Assembly: GCF_016586165.1 (NCBI RefSeq)
Contig: NZ_BCPR01000001.1
Coordinates: 62,001-126,000, forward strand
Direction of reading: 5' to 3'
DNA: 64,000 nt
DNA from: Dyella sp. EPa41
GTDB taxonomy: Bacteria > Pseudomonadota > Gammaproteobacteria > Xanthomonadales > Rhodanobacteraceae
The notes under the pieces were generated by a model. That model did no database searches. It was not told the DNA's origin and saw nothing but the letters and a program-made list of their open reading frames with translations. This document shows positions 38,161 through 49,235 of the stretch, piece after piece. The stretch's first letter is position 1; each line of letters begins with the position of its first letter. A program made the translations under genes and the position numbers.

Positions 38161-39240
38161 TCAGCCCTTGGGCCTGGTGCCGGCGCCGACGGGCGGCGCC
38201 ACCGAATCGCGCTTGATCAACTGATGGGCGACCACATGATCGACCACCACCTTGGTTTCGGTGTCCTTGCGGCGGATCGCGCGCTGCAGGATGTCGATCG
38301 CCGAATCGGCCATGCTGGCGATCGGCTGGCGCACGGTGGAGAGTTCCGGCCACACGGTGGTGGCGGCCGAGGTGTCGTCGAAGCCGACGATGGACAGGTC
38401 GCGCGGCACGTCCAGCCCGCGCCGGTGCGCCACGGAAATCGCGGCGGCCGCCATGTCGTCGTTGCTGGCGAAGATGGCGGTGGGCGGCTTGCGCAGCGAC
38501 AGCAGGTGTTCCACCGCCTCCAGGCCGGAGCGATAGGTGAAGTAGCCCTGCTGCACCAGGCTCGCGTCGTACGCGATGCCGGCGTCCTTCAGCGCCGCCT
38601 GGTAGCCCTCGAAGCGGCGCGCGCTGGCCGTCTGGTTGGGATGACCCTTGATGAAGGCGATGCGTGCATGGCCCATGCGGATCAAATGCTCGGTGACTTC
38701 CTTGCTGGCCAGGTAGTCGTCGATGCGCACGCTGGAGATGTCGTGGTTGAAGCGGCCCGAGGCGATCGCCACCACCGGCACGCCGGCGCTGACCAGTTCC
38801 TCGATCACCACCTTCGATTCGCACAGCGGCGGCGGCAGGATCACGCCGGCCACGCTCTTGGCCAGCGCGCGCGCCGCCTTGCGCTCGCCACCGGCGTCGA
38901 GTTCGTCCCAGTCGTCGATGACCAGCTGGGCCGCCGTGCGGGCGGAACCGCGCAGCGCGCCGAGCAGCAGTTCGCGCAGGTAGCCGGCACTGGGGTTGGT
39001 GTAGATGAGCGCGATGCGCGCGTCCTGCGCGGCCGCCAGCGAACTGGCCGCGAGGTTGGGGATATAGCCCAGCTCGCGCACCGCCGCCATCACGCGCTCG
39101 CGCGTGGCATCGCGCACCTTGCTGTGGCCGTTGACGACACGCGACACCGTCATGGCGGAGACTTTGGCCAGCGCGGCCACGTCGTCGATGGTGACGGCGG
39201 CTCCCTTGCGGCGAACCGACTTCCTGCCTGTCTTCTTCAA
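38161..39240 (-). CDS. LacI-family transcriptional regulator of the xylan locus
   Basis: A LacI-type repressor of 359 residues from a TTG start at 39240, which has GAGGGAA at good distance; an ATG at 39288 gives 375 residues but lacks a ribosome-binding site. The helix-turn-helix reads VTIDDVAALAKVSAMTVSRV with the hinge helix near NLAASSLAAAQ, followed by the sugar-binding domain. It lies beside the divergent GH67 operon, and four 14-base operators in the locus have the LacI form. It is the likely xyl-box repressor, released by a xylan-derived or glucuronate-pathway effector. Confidence 0.9.
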   Translation of the reverse strand: MKKTGRKSVRRKGAAVTIDDVAALAKVSAMTVSRVVNGHSKVRDATRERVMAAVRELGYIPNLAASSLAAAQDARIALIYTNPSAGYLRELLLGALRGSARTAAQLVIDDWDELDAGGERKAARALAKSVAGVILPPPLCESKVVIEELVSAGVPVVAIASGRFNHDISSVRIDDYLASKEVTEHLIRMGHARIAFIKGHPNQTASARRFEGYQAALKDAGIAYDASLVQQGYFTYRSGLEAVEHLLSLRKPPTAIFASNDDMAAAAISVAHRRGLDVPRDLSIVGFDDTSAATTVWPELSTVRQPIASMADSAIDILQRAIRRKDTETKVVVDHVVAHQLIKRDSVAPPVGAGTRPKG

Positions 39241-39347
39241 TGCCGTATTCCCTCGCGCGGAGCTGACGCCACAAGGCGGGTGCCGCATCGCCCGCGGCCG
39301 CCGCTGTCAGTCCTGATGTCGGTCGGATCTGGAGTGCATTCTCTCAT

Positions 39348-41573
39348 ATGTTAGCGATAACTGCCGTGAGGCTTTTTCTACCATTGCGGTCCGCAAAGCC
39401 TGCGGAATGCCGGCTGACGGCAGCGTATCGTGCGCTTCTCCTGCTCGTGCTGGCGTTGCTCGCGACGGGCTTGGCGCATGCGGAGGACGGCTACGACCTG
39501 TGGCTGCGCTACCGCCCGTTGCCCGCGGCCCAGGCGGCCGTCTATCGCGGCCGCGCCGCGCAACTCGTGCTGCCCGTGGCCACGCCGACCCAGCAGGTGA
39601 CGCGCGATGAATTGCTGCGTGGCCTCGCCGGGTTGCTCGGCGAGGCACCATCCACGGGGCCGAAGGTGGACCGCGACGGCGCCATCGTGGTGGGCACGCC
39701 GACCTCGTCGCCGGCGATCGCGCGGCTCAAGCTGGATACGCATGCCCTGGGGCCCGACGGCTACCTGATCCGCAATGCCGTACTGGATGGCCATCCCGTC
39801 ATCGCGATCGCGGCCCAGGACGACGTGGCTGCGCTGTACGGCGCCTTCCATTTCCTGCGCCTGCTGCAGACGGCGCAGCCCGTCGATCGCCTCGATGTGC
39901 GCGAGACCACGCGCATGTCTTTGCGCGTGCTCGACCATTGGGACGACCTCGATGGGCACGTCGAGCGTGGCTACGCCGGCCATTCGATCTGGGACTGGCA
40001 GAAACTGCCCGACTGGCTCGATCCGCGTTACACCGACTACGCGCGCGCCAATGCCTCGATCGGCATCAATGGCACCGTGCTCAACAACGTCAACGCGAAT
40101 GCCGCGATCCTCACGCCGCTGTATCTCGACAAGGTGAAGGCGCTGGCCGGGGTGTTCCGGCCCTACGGCATCCGCGTCTACCTCAGCGTGAAGTTCAGCG
40201 CGCCGATCGAGATCGGCGGCCTGAAGACCGCCGACCCGCTCGATCCCGCCGTGCAACGCTGGTGGCGCGCGAAGGCGGACGAGATCTATTCGCTGATACC
40301 CGACTTCGGCGGTTTCCTGGTCAAGGCGAATTCGGAAGGCCAGCCGGGCCCGCAGGATTACGGCCGCTCGCATGCCGACGGCGCCAACACGCTGGCCGAT
40401 GCGCTGGCCCCGCACGGTGGCGTGGTGATGTGGCGTGCTTTCGTGTATTCGCAGCACAACACGGACGATCGCGCCAAGCAGGCGTATACCGAATTCAAGC
40501 CGCTGGACGGCAAGTTCCGTGCGAACGTGCTGCTGCAGGTGAAGAACGGCCCGATCGATTTCCAGCCGCGCGAGCCGTTCACGCCCTTGTTCGGCGCGAT
40601 GCCGAAAACGCCGCTGATGATGGAGTTTCAGGTCACCAAGGAATACCTGGGCTTCGCCACGCACCTGGTGTACCTCGGTCCGCTGTTCGAGGAGGTGCTG
40701 CGCGCCGATACCTATGCCAAGGGCAAGGGCTCGACGGTGGCGAAGGTGATCGATGGCGAACTCGACGGGCACCAGCTCACGGGCATCGCCGGCGTGGCCA
40801 ATATCGGCACCGATCGCGACTGGACCGGCTCGGACTTCAACCAGGCCAACTGGTATGCCTACGGCCGCCTCGCGTGGAATCCGCAGCTGTCCTCGCGCGC
40901 CATCGCCGAGGAATGGGTGCGCGCCACCTTCGGCAACGACGACGCGGTCGTGAAGCGCGTGGTCGACATGATGATGCTGTCGCGCGAAGCGGTGGTGGAT
41001 TACATGACGCCGCTGGGCCTGCATCACCTGATGGGCAAGGGCCATCACTACGGTCCGGCGCCGTGGGACGCCAGCGGCCCGCGCGTCGACTGGACGCCGG
41101 TGTACTACCACCGTGCCGACCACGACGGCATCGGCTTCGACCGCAGCAGCACCGGCAGCGACGCGGTGGCGCAGTACGCACCATCCGTCGCCGATGGCTT
41201 CAACGACCTCAAGAAGATTCCCGATGCCTACCTGCTGTGGTTCCACCACGTGCCGTGGAACCATCGCATGCGCTCGGGCCGCACGCTGTGGGACGAGCTG
41301 GTGATGCACTACACCCGGGGCGTGGACGACGTGAAACAGATGCGCACGACCTGGCAGGCGCTGGACGGCCAGGTCGATGCGGAGCGCTATCGCAAGGCGG
41401 CCGTGTTCCTCGGCATCCAGGAGAAGGAGGCGCAATGGTGGCGCGACGCGAGCATCGCCTACTTCCAGAGCCTCAACGGCCTGCCGCTCCCGGCCGGCTA
41501 TGCACCGCCGCCGCACCCGCTGTCGTACTACGAGTCGCTTTCGTTCCCCTTCGTGCCGGGCCATCGACCATGA
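39348..41573 (+). CDS. alpha-glucuronidase, GH67
   Basis: A 741-residue GH67 enzyme with a signal peptide ([18 protein letters not shown]). It opens [14 protein letters not shown] as in other family members. Active-site elements are present: the acid in [11 protein letters not shown], the aspartate in [14 protein letters not shown], and the glutamate in [12 protein letters not shown]. It removes (4-O-methyl)glucuronic acid from the non-reducing end of aldouronic acids, probably in the periplasm. The ATG at 39348 overlaps an operator; GTG at 39366 is an alternative start that still leaves a signal peptide. It heads an eight-gene operon. Confidence 0.93.
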   Translation: MLAITAVRLFLPLRSAKPAECRLTAAYRALLLLVLALLATGLAHAEDGYDLWLRYRPLPAAQAAVYRGRAAQLVLPVATPTQQVTRDELLRGLAGLLGEAPSTGPKVDRDGAIVVGTPTSSPAIARLKLDTHALGPDGYLIRNAVLDGHPVIAIAAQDDVAALYGAFHFLRLLQTAQPVDRLDVRETTRMSLRVLDHWDDLDGHVERGYAGHSIWDWQKLPDWLDPRYTDYARANASIGINGTVLNNVNANAAILTPLYLDKVKALAGVFRPYGIRVYLSVKFSAPIEIGGLKTADPLDPAVQRWWRAKADEIYSLIPDFGGFLVKANSEGQPGPQDYGRSHADGANTLADALAPHGGVVMWRAFVYSQHNTDDRAKQAYTEFKPLDGKFRANVLLQVKNGPIDFQPREPFTPLFGAMPKTPLMMEFQVTKEYLGFATHLVYLGPLFEEVLRADTYAKGKGSTVAKVIDGELDGHQLTGIAGVANIGTDRDWTGSDFNQANWYAYGRLAWNPQLSSRAIAEEWVRATFGNDDAVVKRVVDMMMLSREAVVDYMTPLGLHHLMGKGHHYGPAPWDASGPRVDWTPVYYHRADHDGIGFDRSSTGSDAVAQYAPSVADGFNDLKKIPDAYLLWFHHVPWNHRMRSGRTLWDELVMHYTRGVDDVKQMRTTWQALDGQVDAERYRKAAVFLGIQEKEAQWWRDASIAYFQSLNGLPLPAGYAPPPHPLSYYESLSFPFVPGHRP
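39349..39362. promoter_or_regulatory. LacI-type operator at the GH67 start
   Basis: TGTTAGCGATAACT is a variant of the xyl-box palindrome. It overlaps the first possible start codon of the GH67 gene and lies 108 bases upstream of the repressor start. It could therefore control both the operon and the regulator. Confidence 0.65.
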
Positions 41574-43570
41574 GTCTTGCTGTCTCCACGACACGCCGCT
41601 TCATCGCGACGTTCGCCGCGCTGTTTCCCCTGGCCGCCCTCGCCGCGCAAGCGGATGGCGCGCTGCTCAACCCGTTGTTCCAGGATCACGCGGTGCTGCA
41701 GCGCGAGCATGCGAATCCCGTGTGGGGCCATGCCAAGGCCGGCGAGAGGCTGACGATCGAGTTCGCCGGCAAGCGCATCGATGCGCGCGCCGACGCGCAG
41801 GGGCGCTGGCAGGCGACGCTCCCTTCACTGAAGGCCGGTGGCCCGTACGCGTTGCAAGTGAAGACGTCCGGCGGCGCATCGCAGCGCATAGACGATGTGT
41901 TGGTGGGCGACGTGTGGCTGTGTTCCGGCCAGTCGAACATGGTGCTGCAGGTCAAGCGCACGCTCGACGCGCGCTCGGAGGTGCAGAACGCCGGCAACGA
42001 CCGCATCCGCATGCTTACCGTGGACAACGTCAGCAGCGTGGCGCCGCTCGAGGCGATCCCGGCCACCGATCACTGGCTGAAGACCACGCCCGAGACCATC
42101 GCCGAGTTCTCCGCCACCTGCTACTACTTCGCGCGCGAGCTGCAGAAGACGCAGGACGTGCCGATGGGCCTGATCGTCTCCGCGTGGGGCGGCTCGCGCA
42201 TCGAGCCGTGGATGAGCATGCGGGCGCTGCGCAAGGTCGGCGGTTTCGACCAGGGGCTCGACCTGCTCGCCATGCACCAGCAAGACCCGGCACTGGGCGG
42301 CGAACAGTGGAGTCGCCAGTGGCAGGCGTGGTGGCATGCGCGGCCGGGCGTCAGCGAGAGCAACGAGCCGTGGAATCCCGCGCGCGTCACGCACCAGGGC
42401 TGGCACCCGGCGCCGCTCGACAAGGGCGCCTGGCAACGCTGGGGCGTGCCGGAGCTGGCGAATTTCACCGGCACCGTGTGGTATCGCACCATCCTGAAAC
42501 TGAGCAAGGCGCAGGCCGAGCAGGCGAACGAGCTGTCGCTGGGCGCGATCAACGAGACCGACCAGACCTGGGTGAACGGACATTGGATCGGCACCGGCTA
42601 CGGCGGTGAGCGTATCTATCGGCTGCCGCGCGGCACGCTGCACGAAGGCGACAACCTGATCGCCATCAACGTGCTCGGCACCTATCGTGACGATGGCCTG
42701 TACGGTCCGGCGGACAAGCGCGCGCTGCGACTGGGTGACGGTTCGTCGGTGCCGTTGGGCGACTGGGAATACCAGGTGGTGCCCCCGTCGTACGGCTCGC
42801 CGCCGAGCCTGCCGTGGCATCCCACGGCGGGCCTCGCCACGCTGCACAACGGCATGATCGCGCCGCTCGGCGCCTATGGCGTGCGTGGCGCGCTGTGGTA
42901 CCAGGGCGAATCCAATACGGGCGATGCCGGCAACTATCGCCGCCTGCTCGAGGCGCTGCGCGAGGATTTTCGCGCGCAGTTCGGCGCAAAGCTGCCGATG
43001 CTGATCGTGCAGCTCGCCGGCTACGGCCCGGCGCCGGTGCATCCGGTGGAAAGCGGCTCGGCCGAAGTACGCGAGGCGCAGCGCCTTGCGGCGGCGGATG
43101 ATGCCCGCTCGGGCCTTGCCGTGGCGGTGGATATCGGCGAGCGCACGGACATCCACCCAGCCAACAAGCAGGAGCTGGGACGCCGCCTCGCCCGCGCCGC
43201 GCGCCATGTCGTCTATGGCGAATCGCTGCCGCCCTCGGGCCCGGTGCCCGCGGGCGCGCAACGCAACGGCGACGCGGTGATGCTCACCTTCCGCGATGTC
43301 ACCGCGCCGATGGTGGCGTACGGCGCGGATCACCCGGTCGGCTTCGAACTCTGCGGCGCGCAGCCTGGCTCGTGCCATTACGCCGACGCCGATATCCGCG
43401 GCAACCAGGTGGCGCTGCGTGCCTCGATGCCCGCGGCATCGGTCACGCGCGTGCGCTACTGCTGGGCCGACAGCCCCATCTGCACCCTCTACGACGGCTC
43501 GGGCCTTCCGGCGGGACCCTTCGAGTTGTCGCTCTCCACGTCTTCCGCTGACCAGGAAAAACATCCATGA
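41570..43570 (+). CDS. exported SGNH acetylesterase (sialate O-acetylesterase family), probable acetylxylan esterase
   Basis: A 666-residue exported esterase. After the signal peptide it has a beta-sandwich region, the nucleophile motif CSGQSNM with S122, a long jelly-roll insertion (about 270-400), the WYQGESN block and the catalytic D-x-x-H (TDIHPANK). The family was named for sialic acid esters, but members in xylan loci remove acetyl groups from xylo-oligosaccharides, which is the best reading here. Its start overlaps the GH67 stop (ATGA), so the two are translationally coupled. Confidence 0.85.
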   Translation: MSLAVSTTRRFIATFAALFPLAALAAQADGALLNPLFQDHAVLQREHANPVWGHAKAGERLTIEFAGKRIDARADAQGRWQATLPSLKAGGPYALQVKTSGGASQRIDDVLVGDVWLCSGQSNMVLQVKRTLDARSEVQNAGNDRIRMLTVDNVSSVAPLEAIPATDHWLKTTPETIAEFSATCYYFARELQKTQDVPMGLIVSAWGGSRIEPWMSMRALRKVGGFDQGLDLLAMHQQDPALGGEQWSRQWQAWWHARPGVSESNEPWNPARVTHQGWHPAPLDKGAWQRWGVPELANFTGTVWYRTILKLSKAQAEQANELSLGAINETDQTWVNGHWIGTGYGGERIYRLPRGTLHEGDNLIAINVLGTYRDDGLYGPADKRALRLGDGSSVPLGDWEYQVVPPSYGSPPSLPWHPTAGLATLHNGMIAPLGAYGVRGALWYQGESNTGDAGNYRRLLEALREDFRAQFGAKLPMLIVQLAGYGPAPVHPVESGSAEVREAQRLAAADDARSGLAVAVDIGERTDIHPANKQELGRRLARAARHVVYGESLPPSGPVPAGAQRNGDAVMLTFRDVTAPMVAYGADHPVGFELCGAQPGSCHYADADIRGNQVALRASMPAASVTRVRYCWADSPICTLYDGSGLPAGPFELSLSTSSADQEKHP

Positions 43571-44817
43571 GCACCGCTCCCATCGACCACCAGGGTTCCG
43601 CGCGCGATCGCGAGATCGTCGAGGCCAAGGTCATCGTCACCTGCCCGGGCCGCAACTTCGTCACGCTGAAGATCGTGACGCGCTCGGGCGTCACCGGCCT
43701 GGGCGATGCCACGCTCAACGGCCGCGAACTGGCGGTGGCCGCGTACCTGCAGGACCACGTGGTGCCGAACCTGATCGGTCGCGACGCCGGCCGTGTCGAG
43801 GACATCTGGCAGTTTTTCTACCGTGGCGCGTACTGGCGCCGGGGCCCGGTCACCATGACCGCGATCGCCGCCGTCGACGTCGCGCTGTGGGACATCCTCG
43901 GCAAGATGGCGGGCCTGCCGATCTACCAACTGCTCGGTGGCCGTTCGCGCGAAGGCGCACTGGTGTACGGCCACGCCAACGGTCGCGACATCAGCGAGGC
44001 CAGCGAAGAGGTGGCACGTTTCAAGGACATGGGCTTCCTCGCCATCCGCGCGCAGTGCGGCGTGCCGGGCGTGAAGAAGGCCTACGGCATCTCGGTCGGC
44101 GGCAAGCCCTACGAGCCGGCCGAAAGCGAATTGCCGCTGGAAACCGTGTGGTCCACGCCGCGCTACCTCGAGGTGGTGCCCAAGCTGTTCGAGCGCCTGC
44201 GCGCTGACCATGGCAACGAGGTGGAGCTGCTGCACGACGTGCATCACCGCCTCACGCCGATCGAAGCCGCCCGCCTGGCGCGCAGCCTGGAGCCCTATCG
44301 CCTGTTCTGGCTGGAGGACGCCACGCCGGCGGAAAACCAGAAATCGTTCGAGCTGATCCGCCAGCACTCGGTCACCCCGCTGGCGGTGGGCGAGGTGTTC
44401 AATTCGATCTGGGACTGCAAGCACCTGATCGAGAACCAGCTGATCGACTACATCCGCACCACCATCGTGCATGGCGGCGGCATCACGCATCTGCGCCGCC
44501 TCGCCGACTTCGCCGCGTTACACCAGGTGCGCACCGGCTTCCATGGCGCCACCGACCTCTCGCCCGTGTGCATGGGCGCGGCGCTGCACTTCGACACGTG
44601 GGTGCCGAATTTCGGCATCCAGGAATACATGTTCCATTCGGACGAGACGAACGAGGTGTTTCCGCACGACTATGCGTTCCGCGCCGGCCGCCTGCATTGC
44701 GGCGAGAGCGCGGGTCATGGCGTCACCATCGACGAGAAGCTCGCCGCACGCTTCCCCTACGCGCCCAAGCAGCTGCCGGTCGCGCGGCTGGAAGACGGCT
44801 CGATGTGGGACTGGTGA
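43567..44817 (+). CDS. manD: D-mannonate dehydratase, enolase superfamily (ManD)
   Basis: A 416-residue enolase-superfamily enzyme of the ManD (RspA) group. Metal ligands are D224 (LLHDVHH, with H226), E250 (FWLEDAT) and E276 (VGEVFNS); H326 (GFHGATD, with D330) completes the site. It dehydrates D-mannonate to 2-keto-3-deoxygluconate, between UxuB and KdgK of this locus. It replaces the unrelated UxuA of E. coli. Start and preceding stop overlap by four bases. Confidence 0.92.
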   Translation: MSTAPIDHQGSARDREIVEAKVIVTCPGRNFVTLKIVTRSGVTGLGDATLNGRELAVAAYLQDHVVPNLIGRDAGRVEDIWQFFYRGAYWRRGPVTMTAIAAVDVALWDILGKMAGLPIYQLLGGRSREGALVYGHANGRDISEASEEVARFKDMGFLAIRAQCGVPGVKKAYGISVGGKPYEPAESELPLETVWSTPRYLEVVPKLFERLRADHGNEVELLHDVHHRLTPIEAARLARSLEPYRLFWLEDATPAENQKSFELIRQHSVTPLAVGEVFNSIWDCKHLIENQLIDYIRTTIVHGGGITHLRRLADFAALHQVRTGFHGATDLSPVCMGAALHFDTWVPNFGIQEYMFHSDETNEVFPHDYAFRAGRLHCGESAGHGVTIDEKLAARFPYAPKQLPVARLEDGSMWDW

Positions 44818-44822
44818 GCACG

Positions 44823-46496
44823 ATGCGCCACCTACTTCGTCGCGTCGCGTGTGGCCTGACCCTGGTGCTTGGCACGGCGGCGCATGCGCAGGAGCCGGTG
44901 CTGTTCGACTGGTTCGAATACCGCGGGCATGACGCCGCGTTCGACCAGCCATTGCCGCCGGGGCATTACACCAACCCGGTGCTGGCGGGCTTCAGCCCCG
45001 ACCCCAGCATCGTGCGCGTGGGCGAGCACTACTACCTGGTGAATTCCAGCTTCGCGTACTTTCCCGGCATTCCCGTGTATGAGAGTCGCGACCTGGTGCA
45101 TTGGGCGCCGATCGGCCACGTCATCGACCGGCCATCCCAGCTTCGCCTCGATGGCCTGGGCATGTCGCGTGGCGTGTATGCGCCGGCCATAGCCCACCAC
45201 GACGGCACGTTCTTCGTGATCAATACGGCGGTGGACAGTGGCGGCAATTTCATCGCAACCGCCGACAACCCGGCCGGGCCGTGGTCCGACCCGGTGTGGC
45301 TGCCGGAGCTGGCCGACGGCATCGACCCATCCCTGTTCTTCGACGACAATGGCAAGGCCTACATCGTCAACAACGGCGTGCCGGCAGGCGGCTCGCGCTA
45401 TGACGGCCATCGCGCGATCTGGATGCAGGAGTTCGATATTGCGCGGCATGCGCTCACGGGGCCGCGCCGCGTACTGCTCGACGGTGGCGTCGATCCGGCG
45501 AAGAAGCCCATCTGGATCGAAGGACCGCACGTCTACAAGCGCGACGGCTGGTATTACCTGATGTGCGCCGAAGGCGGCACCGGGCCGCAGCATTCGGAAG
45601 TGGTGCTGCGCAGCCGCGCGGTATGGGGGCCGTACGTGCCCTATGCGGGCAATCCCATCCTGACCCAGCGCGATCTGCCCGCCGACCGCGCCCATCCCAT
45701 CGTCAACGCCGGCCATGCCGACCTGGTCGAGGCCCAGGACGGCAGCTGGTGGGCGGTGTTTCTCGCGAGTCGGGCTTATGACCGCGTGCACTACAACACC
45801 GGGCGCGAGACCTTTCTCCTGCCCGTGACGTGGAAGGACGGCTGGCCGTCCATCCTTCCAGCGGGCAAGGCCATACCGCAGGTGGCGAAGGGTCCATCAT
45901 TCCTCGCGGCGGGGCCGCAGGCACCGCACAGCGGCAACTTCACCTGGCGCGACGAGTTCGACAAGCCCGCGCTGGATGCGTCCTGGCAGTTTGTCCGCAC
46001 GCCATCCACGCCATGGGCGGACCTGCGCTCGCATCCGGGCCAGCTGGCCATCGAGCCGCAGGCGCAGGATCTCGATACGCTGCACAACCCATCCTTTCTG
46101 GCCCGTGCACAGCAGCACCTGGCGTTCGATGCCAGCACCGAGCTGGTCGTGCCTGCGCAGGACGGCGTCGAAGCAGGCATCGCCGCGTTCCAGAACGAAC
46201 ACTACTGGTATGCCTTCGGCGTGCATCGCGCGGCCGGAAAGTATCTGCTGACGGTGCGCCTCCATCGCGGTGCGGCCAGCGAGCTCATGGGCACCGCCGC
46301 GCTCGATAAAGCGCCCGCGCACCTGCAGTTGAAAATCAGCGCAGACGCCGGCCGTTATGACTTTGCCTACAACGAAGGCTCCGGGTGGAAGCTGCTGTTG
46401 CGTGGCGCCGATGGCAGCTTGCTCAGCACCGATGTGGCCGGCGGCTTTGTCGGCGCCACGCTGGGTCCGTACGCGCGCCTGCTGGACAAACCTTGA
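44823..46496 (+). CDS. exported GH43 beta-xylosidase or arabinofuranosidase
   Basis: A 557-residue enzyme with signal peptide (LTLVLGTAAHA). The five-blade propeller carries the catalytic triad D60 (GFSPDPS, base), D168 (DGIDPSLF) and E233 (WIEGPHVY, acid). From about residue 365 a C-terminal beta-sandwich domain follows (FTWRDEFDKPALDASWQFVR). This architecture is common in xylan 1,4-beta-xylosidases. It probably acts on xylo-oligosaccharides in the periplasm. It starts 5 bases after manD. Confidence 0.9.
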   Translation: MRHLLRRVACGLTLVLGTAAHAQEPVLFDWFEYRGHDAAFDQPLPPGHYTNPVLAGFSPDPSIVRVGEHYYLVNSSFAYFPGIPVYESRDLVHWAPIGHVIDRPSQLRLDGLGMSRGVYAPAIAHHDGTFFVINTAVDSGGNFIATADNPAGPWSDPVWLPELADGIDPSLFFDDNGKAYIVNNGVPAGGSRYDGHRAIWMQEFDIARHALTGPRRVLLDGGVDPAKKPIWIEGPHVYKRDGWYYLMCAEGGTGPQHSEVVLRSRAVWGPYVPYAGNPILTQRDLPADRAHPIVNAGHADLVEAQDGSWWAVFLASRAYDRVHYNTGRETFLLPVTWKDGWPSILPAGKAIPQVAKGPSFLAAGPQAPHSGNFTWRDEFDKPALDASWQFVRTPSTPWADLRSHPGQLAIEPQAQDLDTLHNPSFLARAQQHLAFDASTELVVPAQDGVEAGIAAFQNEHYWYAFGVHRAAGKYLLTVRLHRGAASELMGTAALDKAPAHLQLKISADAGRYDFAYNEGSGWKLLLRGADGSLLSTDVAGGFVGATLGPYARLLDKP

Positions 46497-46507
46497 AGAG
46501 GGACGGG

Positions 46508-49225
46508 ATGAAGATGATGACGTACGGGACGGCAGCCAGGCGCAACGCGCTGCGGACCATGGCGTGGGCGGTGGTGCTCGCGCTGGGCACGTCGTCGTGT
46601 GCGCCGCATGCGGGTGGCGTGAAGCCGACGGCCACCGCGACGCTGGTATACCGCGACCTCAGCCGCAGCTTCGAGGATCGCGCGGCCGATCTCGTCTCGC
46701 GCATGACGCTGGAAGAGAAGGTCGCGCAGATGCAGAACGACGCGCCGGCCATTCCGCGCCTGGGCGTGCCGGCCTACGAATGGTGGAACGAGGCCTTGCA
46801 TGGCGTGGCGCGCGCCGGCGGCGCCACGGTGTTCCCGCAGGCGATCGGTCTCTCCGCCACGTTCGACACCACGCTGATGGGTGAAGTCGCCACCACCATC
46901 AGCGACGAGGCGCGCGCCAAGCACCAGGAATTCCTGCGCCACGACATGCACGGCCGCTATGAGGGCCTCACCTTCTGGTCGCCCAACATCAACATCTTCC
47001 GCGATCCGCGCTGGGGCCGCGGGCAGGAAACCTACGGCGAGGATCCCTTCCTCACCTCGCGCATGGGCGTCGCCTTCGTGCGTGGCCTGCAGGGCGATGA
47101 TCCGATCTATCGCAAGCTCGACGCCACGGCGAAACACTTCGCGGTGCACAGCGGTCCGGAATCGGAGCGCCATCACTTCGACGTGCACCCCAGCGAGCGC
47201 GACCTGCACGACACCTACCTGCCCGCGTTCCAGGCGCTGGTGCAGGAGGGCCACGTCGACGCGGTGATGGGCGCCTACAACCGCGTGAACGGCGAATCCG
47301 CCTCGGCCAGCCCGCGCCTGCTGGGCGAGATCCTGCGCAAGGAATGGGGCTTCAAGGGCTACGTCGTGTCCGACTGCGATTCGGTCGACGACATCTTCGC
47401 GCGGCACAAGATGGTGGCGACCGCCGAGCAGGCGGCCTCGCTGGCGGTGAAGCACGGCGACGACCTCAACTGCGGCCACACCTACGCCGCGCTGGTCAAT
47501 GCGGTGCACCAGGGCCTGATCAGCGAAGCGGACATCGATGTCTCGCTCAAGCGTCTGATGCTGGCGCGCATGCGCTTGGGGATGTTCGATCCGCCCGAGC
47601 GCGTGCGCTGGGCGCAGATTCCGTACGCGGTCAACCAGTCGCCCGGGCATGACGCGCTGGCGCGCCGCGCGGCGGAGGCATCGATCGTGCTTCTGAAGAA
47701 CGACGGCGTCCTGCCGTTGTCGCGCGAGCTCAAGCATGTGGCGGTGATCGGCCCCACGGCCGACGACGTCACCGCGCTGCTGGGCAACTACCACGGCACG
47801 CCGGCGAACCCGGTGACCATCCTGCAGGGCATCCGCGAGGCCTTGCCGCAGGCGGAGGTGACCTACGCCCACGGCGCTTCGCTGGTGCAGGGCTTCGATG
47901 GCCAGGGCACGTCGGCGCTGATCGAGGCGCGCTACCTGCGTCCTGCCGCGGATGCCACGGAACATGGGCTCAAGGCCGAGTATTTCCGCGGCAACGACGT
48001 CACTTCGGCGCCCGTGCTCACGCGCGTCGATCCGACGATCGGGTTCCAGTGGGACCACGGCACGCCCACCGACGACCTGGTCATGCGCGGCGAGCTGCCG
48101 TCGGATCATGCGTTGGCCATCCATGAGTTCAGCGTGCGCTGGAGCGGCCAGCTGCTGCCGCCGGTGTCCGGCCGCTACGAGTTGAGCGCGCCGGCCAGCG
48201 ATGGCTATCGACTGTACGTGGATGGGCGCCTGGTGCTCGACGCCTGGCGTGCCGATCCCGCCGCCGCGCGTCCCAGCAGCGTCTTCGTGGACCTCAAGGC
48301 CGGCAAGGCCTATGACCTGCGCCTGGAGTACGCCAACAACAACCAGAACCACGACGTGCGCCTTGCCTGGCGCCTGCCTGGCGCCAGGCCGCCGCTGGAA
48401 GAGGCGTTGGATGCGGCGCGCCGCGCGGACGTGGTGATCTACGTCGGTGGCCTCAACAGCGACGTCGAAGGCGAGGAGATGAAGGTCAACTACCCGGGCT
48501 TCGCCGGAGGTGACCGCACCGACCTGCGCCTGCCCGCCACGCAGGAAACACTGCTGGAAGCGCTGCGCCGCACCGGCAAGCCGATGGTGATGGTACTCAC
48601 CTCCGGGTCCGCGCTGGCGATCGATTGGGCCAGGCAGCATGTGCCCGGTATCGTGTTGGCCTGGTATCCCGGCCAGCGCGGCGGCAACGCGGTGGCCGAC
48701 GTGCTGTTCGGCGCGGTGAACCCCGCCGGCCGCCTGCCGGTGACCTTCTACAAGGCCAGCGAGAAACTGCCCGCCTTCGACGATTACGACATGCGCGGCC
48801 GCACCTACCGCTACTTCTCGGGCACGCCGCTGTATCCGTTCGGCTACGGCCTGTCCTACACCACGTTCGGCTACTCGGGCCTCGCGCTCGACCGCGACAG
48901 CATCGCGCGCGACGGCAGCATGAAGGTGACGGTGAAGGTGAAGAACACCGGTCATCGCGCCGGTGACGAAGTGGTGCAGCTCTATCTGCGTCCGCTGCAG
49001 CCGACGAGATCGCAGGCATTGAAGGACCTGCGCGGCTTCCAGCGCGTCACGCTGCAGCCGGGCGAGGAGCGCGAGGTCAGCTTCACCGTATCGGCGGCGA
49101 AGGACCTGCGCCACTACGATGAACAACAGCGTGCAGAAGCCGTAACGCCCGGCCGCTACGAAGTGCAGGTCGGCGCCTCCAGTGCCGACATCCGGGCCAC
49201 CCAGGCATTCACGGTGACGCCGTGA
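46508..49225 (+). CDS. GH3 beta-xylosidase/glucosidase with PA14 domain
   Basis: A 905-residue GH3 enzyme. The N-terminal hydrophobic segment ends in a cysteine (ALGTSSC), a weak lipobox. The first domain has WNEALHGVARAG, the KHFAVHSGPESERHH motif and the nucleophile D289 (GYVVSDCDSVDD). The second domain is interrupted by a PA14 insertion (about 480-640, LKAEYFRG and GYRLYVDGRLVLDAW), and an Fn3-like domain closes it. The RHH extension after the KH motif is typical of beta-xylosidase members. It would release xylose from oligosaccharides at the periplasmic side. Confidence 0.91.
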   Translation: MKMMTYGTAARRNALRTMAWAVVLALGTSSCAPHAGGVKPTATATLVYRDLSRSFEDRAADLVSRMTLEEKVAQMQNDAPAIPRLGVPAYEWWNEALHGVARAGGATVFPQAIGLSATFDTTLMGEVATTISDEARAKHQEFLRHDMHGRYEGLTFWSPNINIFRDPRWGRGQETYGEDPFLTSRMGVAFVRGLQGDDPIYRKLDATAKHFAVHSGPESERHHFDVHPSERDLHDTYLPAFQALVQEGHVDAVMGAYNRVNGESASASPRLLGEILRKEWGFKGYVVSDCDSVDDIFARHKMVATAEQAASLAVKHGDDLNCGHTYAALVNAVHQGLISEADIDVSLKRLMLARMRLGMFDPPERVRWAQIPYAVNQSPGHDALARRAAEASIVLLKNDGVLPLSRELKHVAVIGPTADDVTALLGNYHGTPANPVTILQGIREALPQAEVTYAHGASLVQGFDGQGTSALIEARYLRPAADATEHGLKAEYFRGNDVTSAPVLTRVDPTIGFQWDHGTPTDDLVMRGELPSDHALAIHEFSVRWSGQLLPPVSGRYELSAPASDGYRLYVDGRLVLDAWRADPAAARPSSVFVDLKAGKAYDLRLEYANNNQNHDVRLAWRLPGARPPLEEALDAARRADVVIYVGGLNSDVEGEEMKVNYPGFAGGDRTDLRLPATQETLLEALRRTGKPMVMVLTSGSALAIDWARQHVPGIVLAWYPGQRGGNAVADVLFGAVNPAGRLPVTFYKASEKLPAFDDYDMRGRTYRYFSGTPLYPFGYGLSYTTFGYSGLALDRDSIARDGSMKVTVKVKNTGHRAGDEVVQLYLRPLQPTRSQALKDLRGFQRVTLQPGEEREVSFTVSAAKDLRHYDEQQRAEAVTPGRYEVQVGASSADIRATQAFTVTP

Positions 49226-49235
49226 GGACCATCGC

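Noticed and set aside
46508-46610. Lipoprotein signal on the GH3 enzyme
   Set aside because: The cysteine follows GTSS, which lacks the usual aliphatic residue three positions before it. I note it only as a weak possibility.
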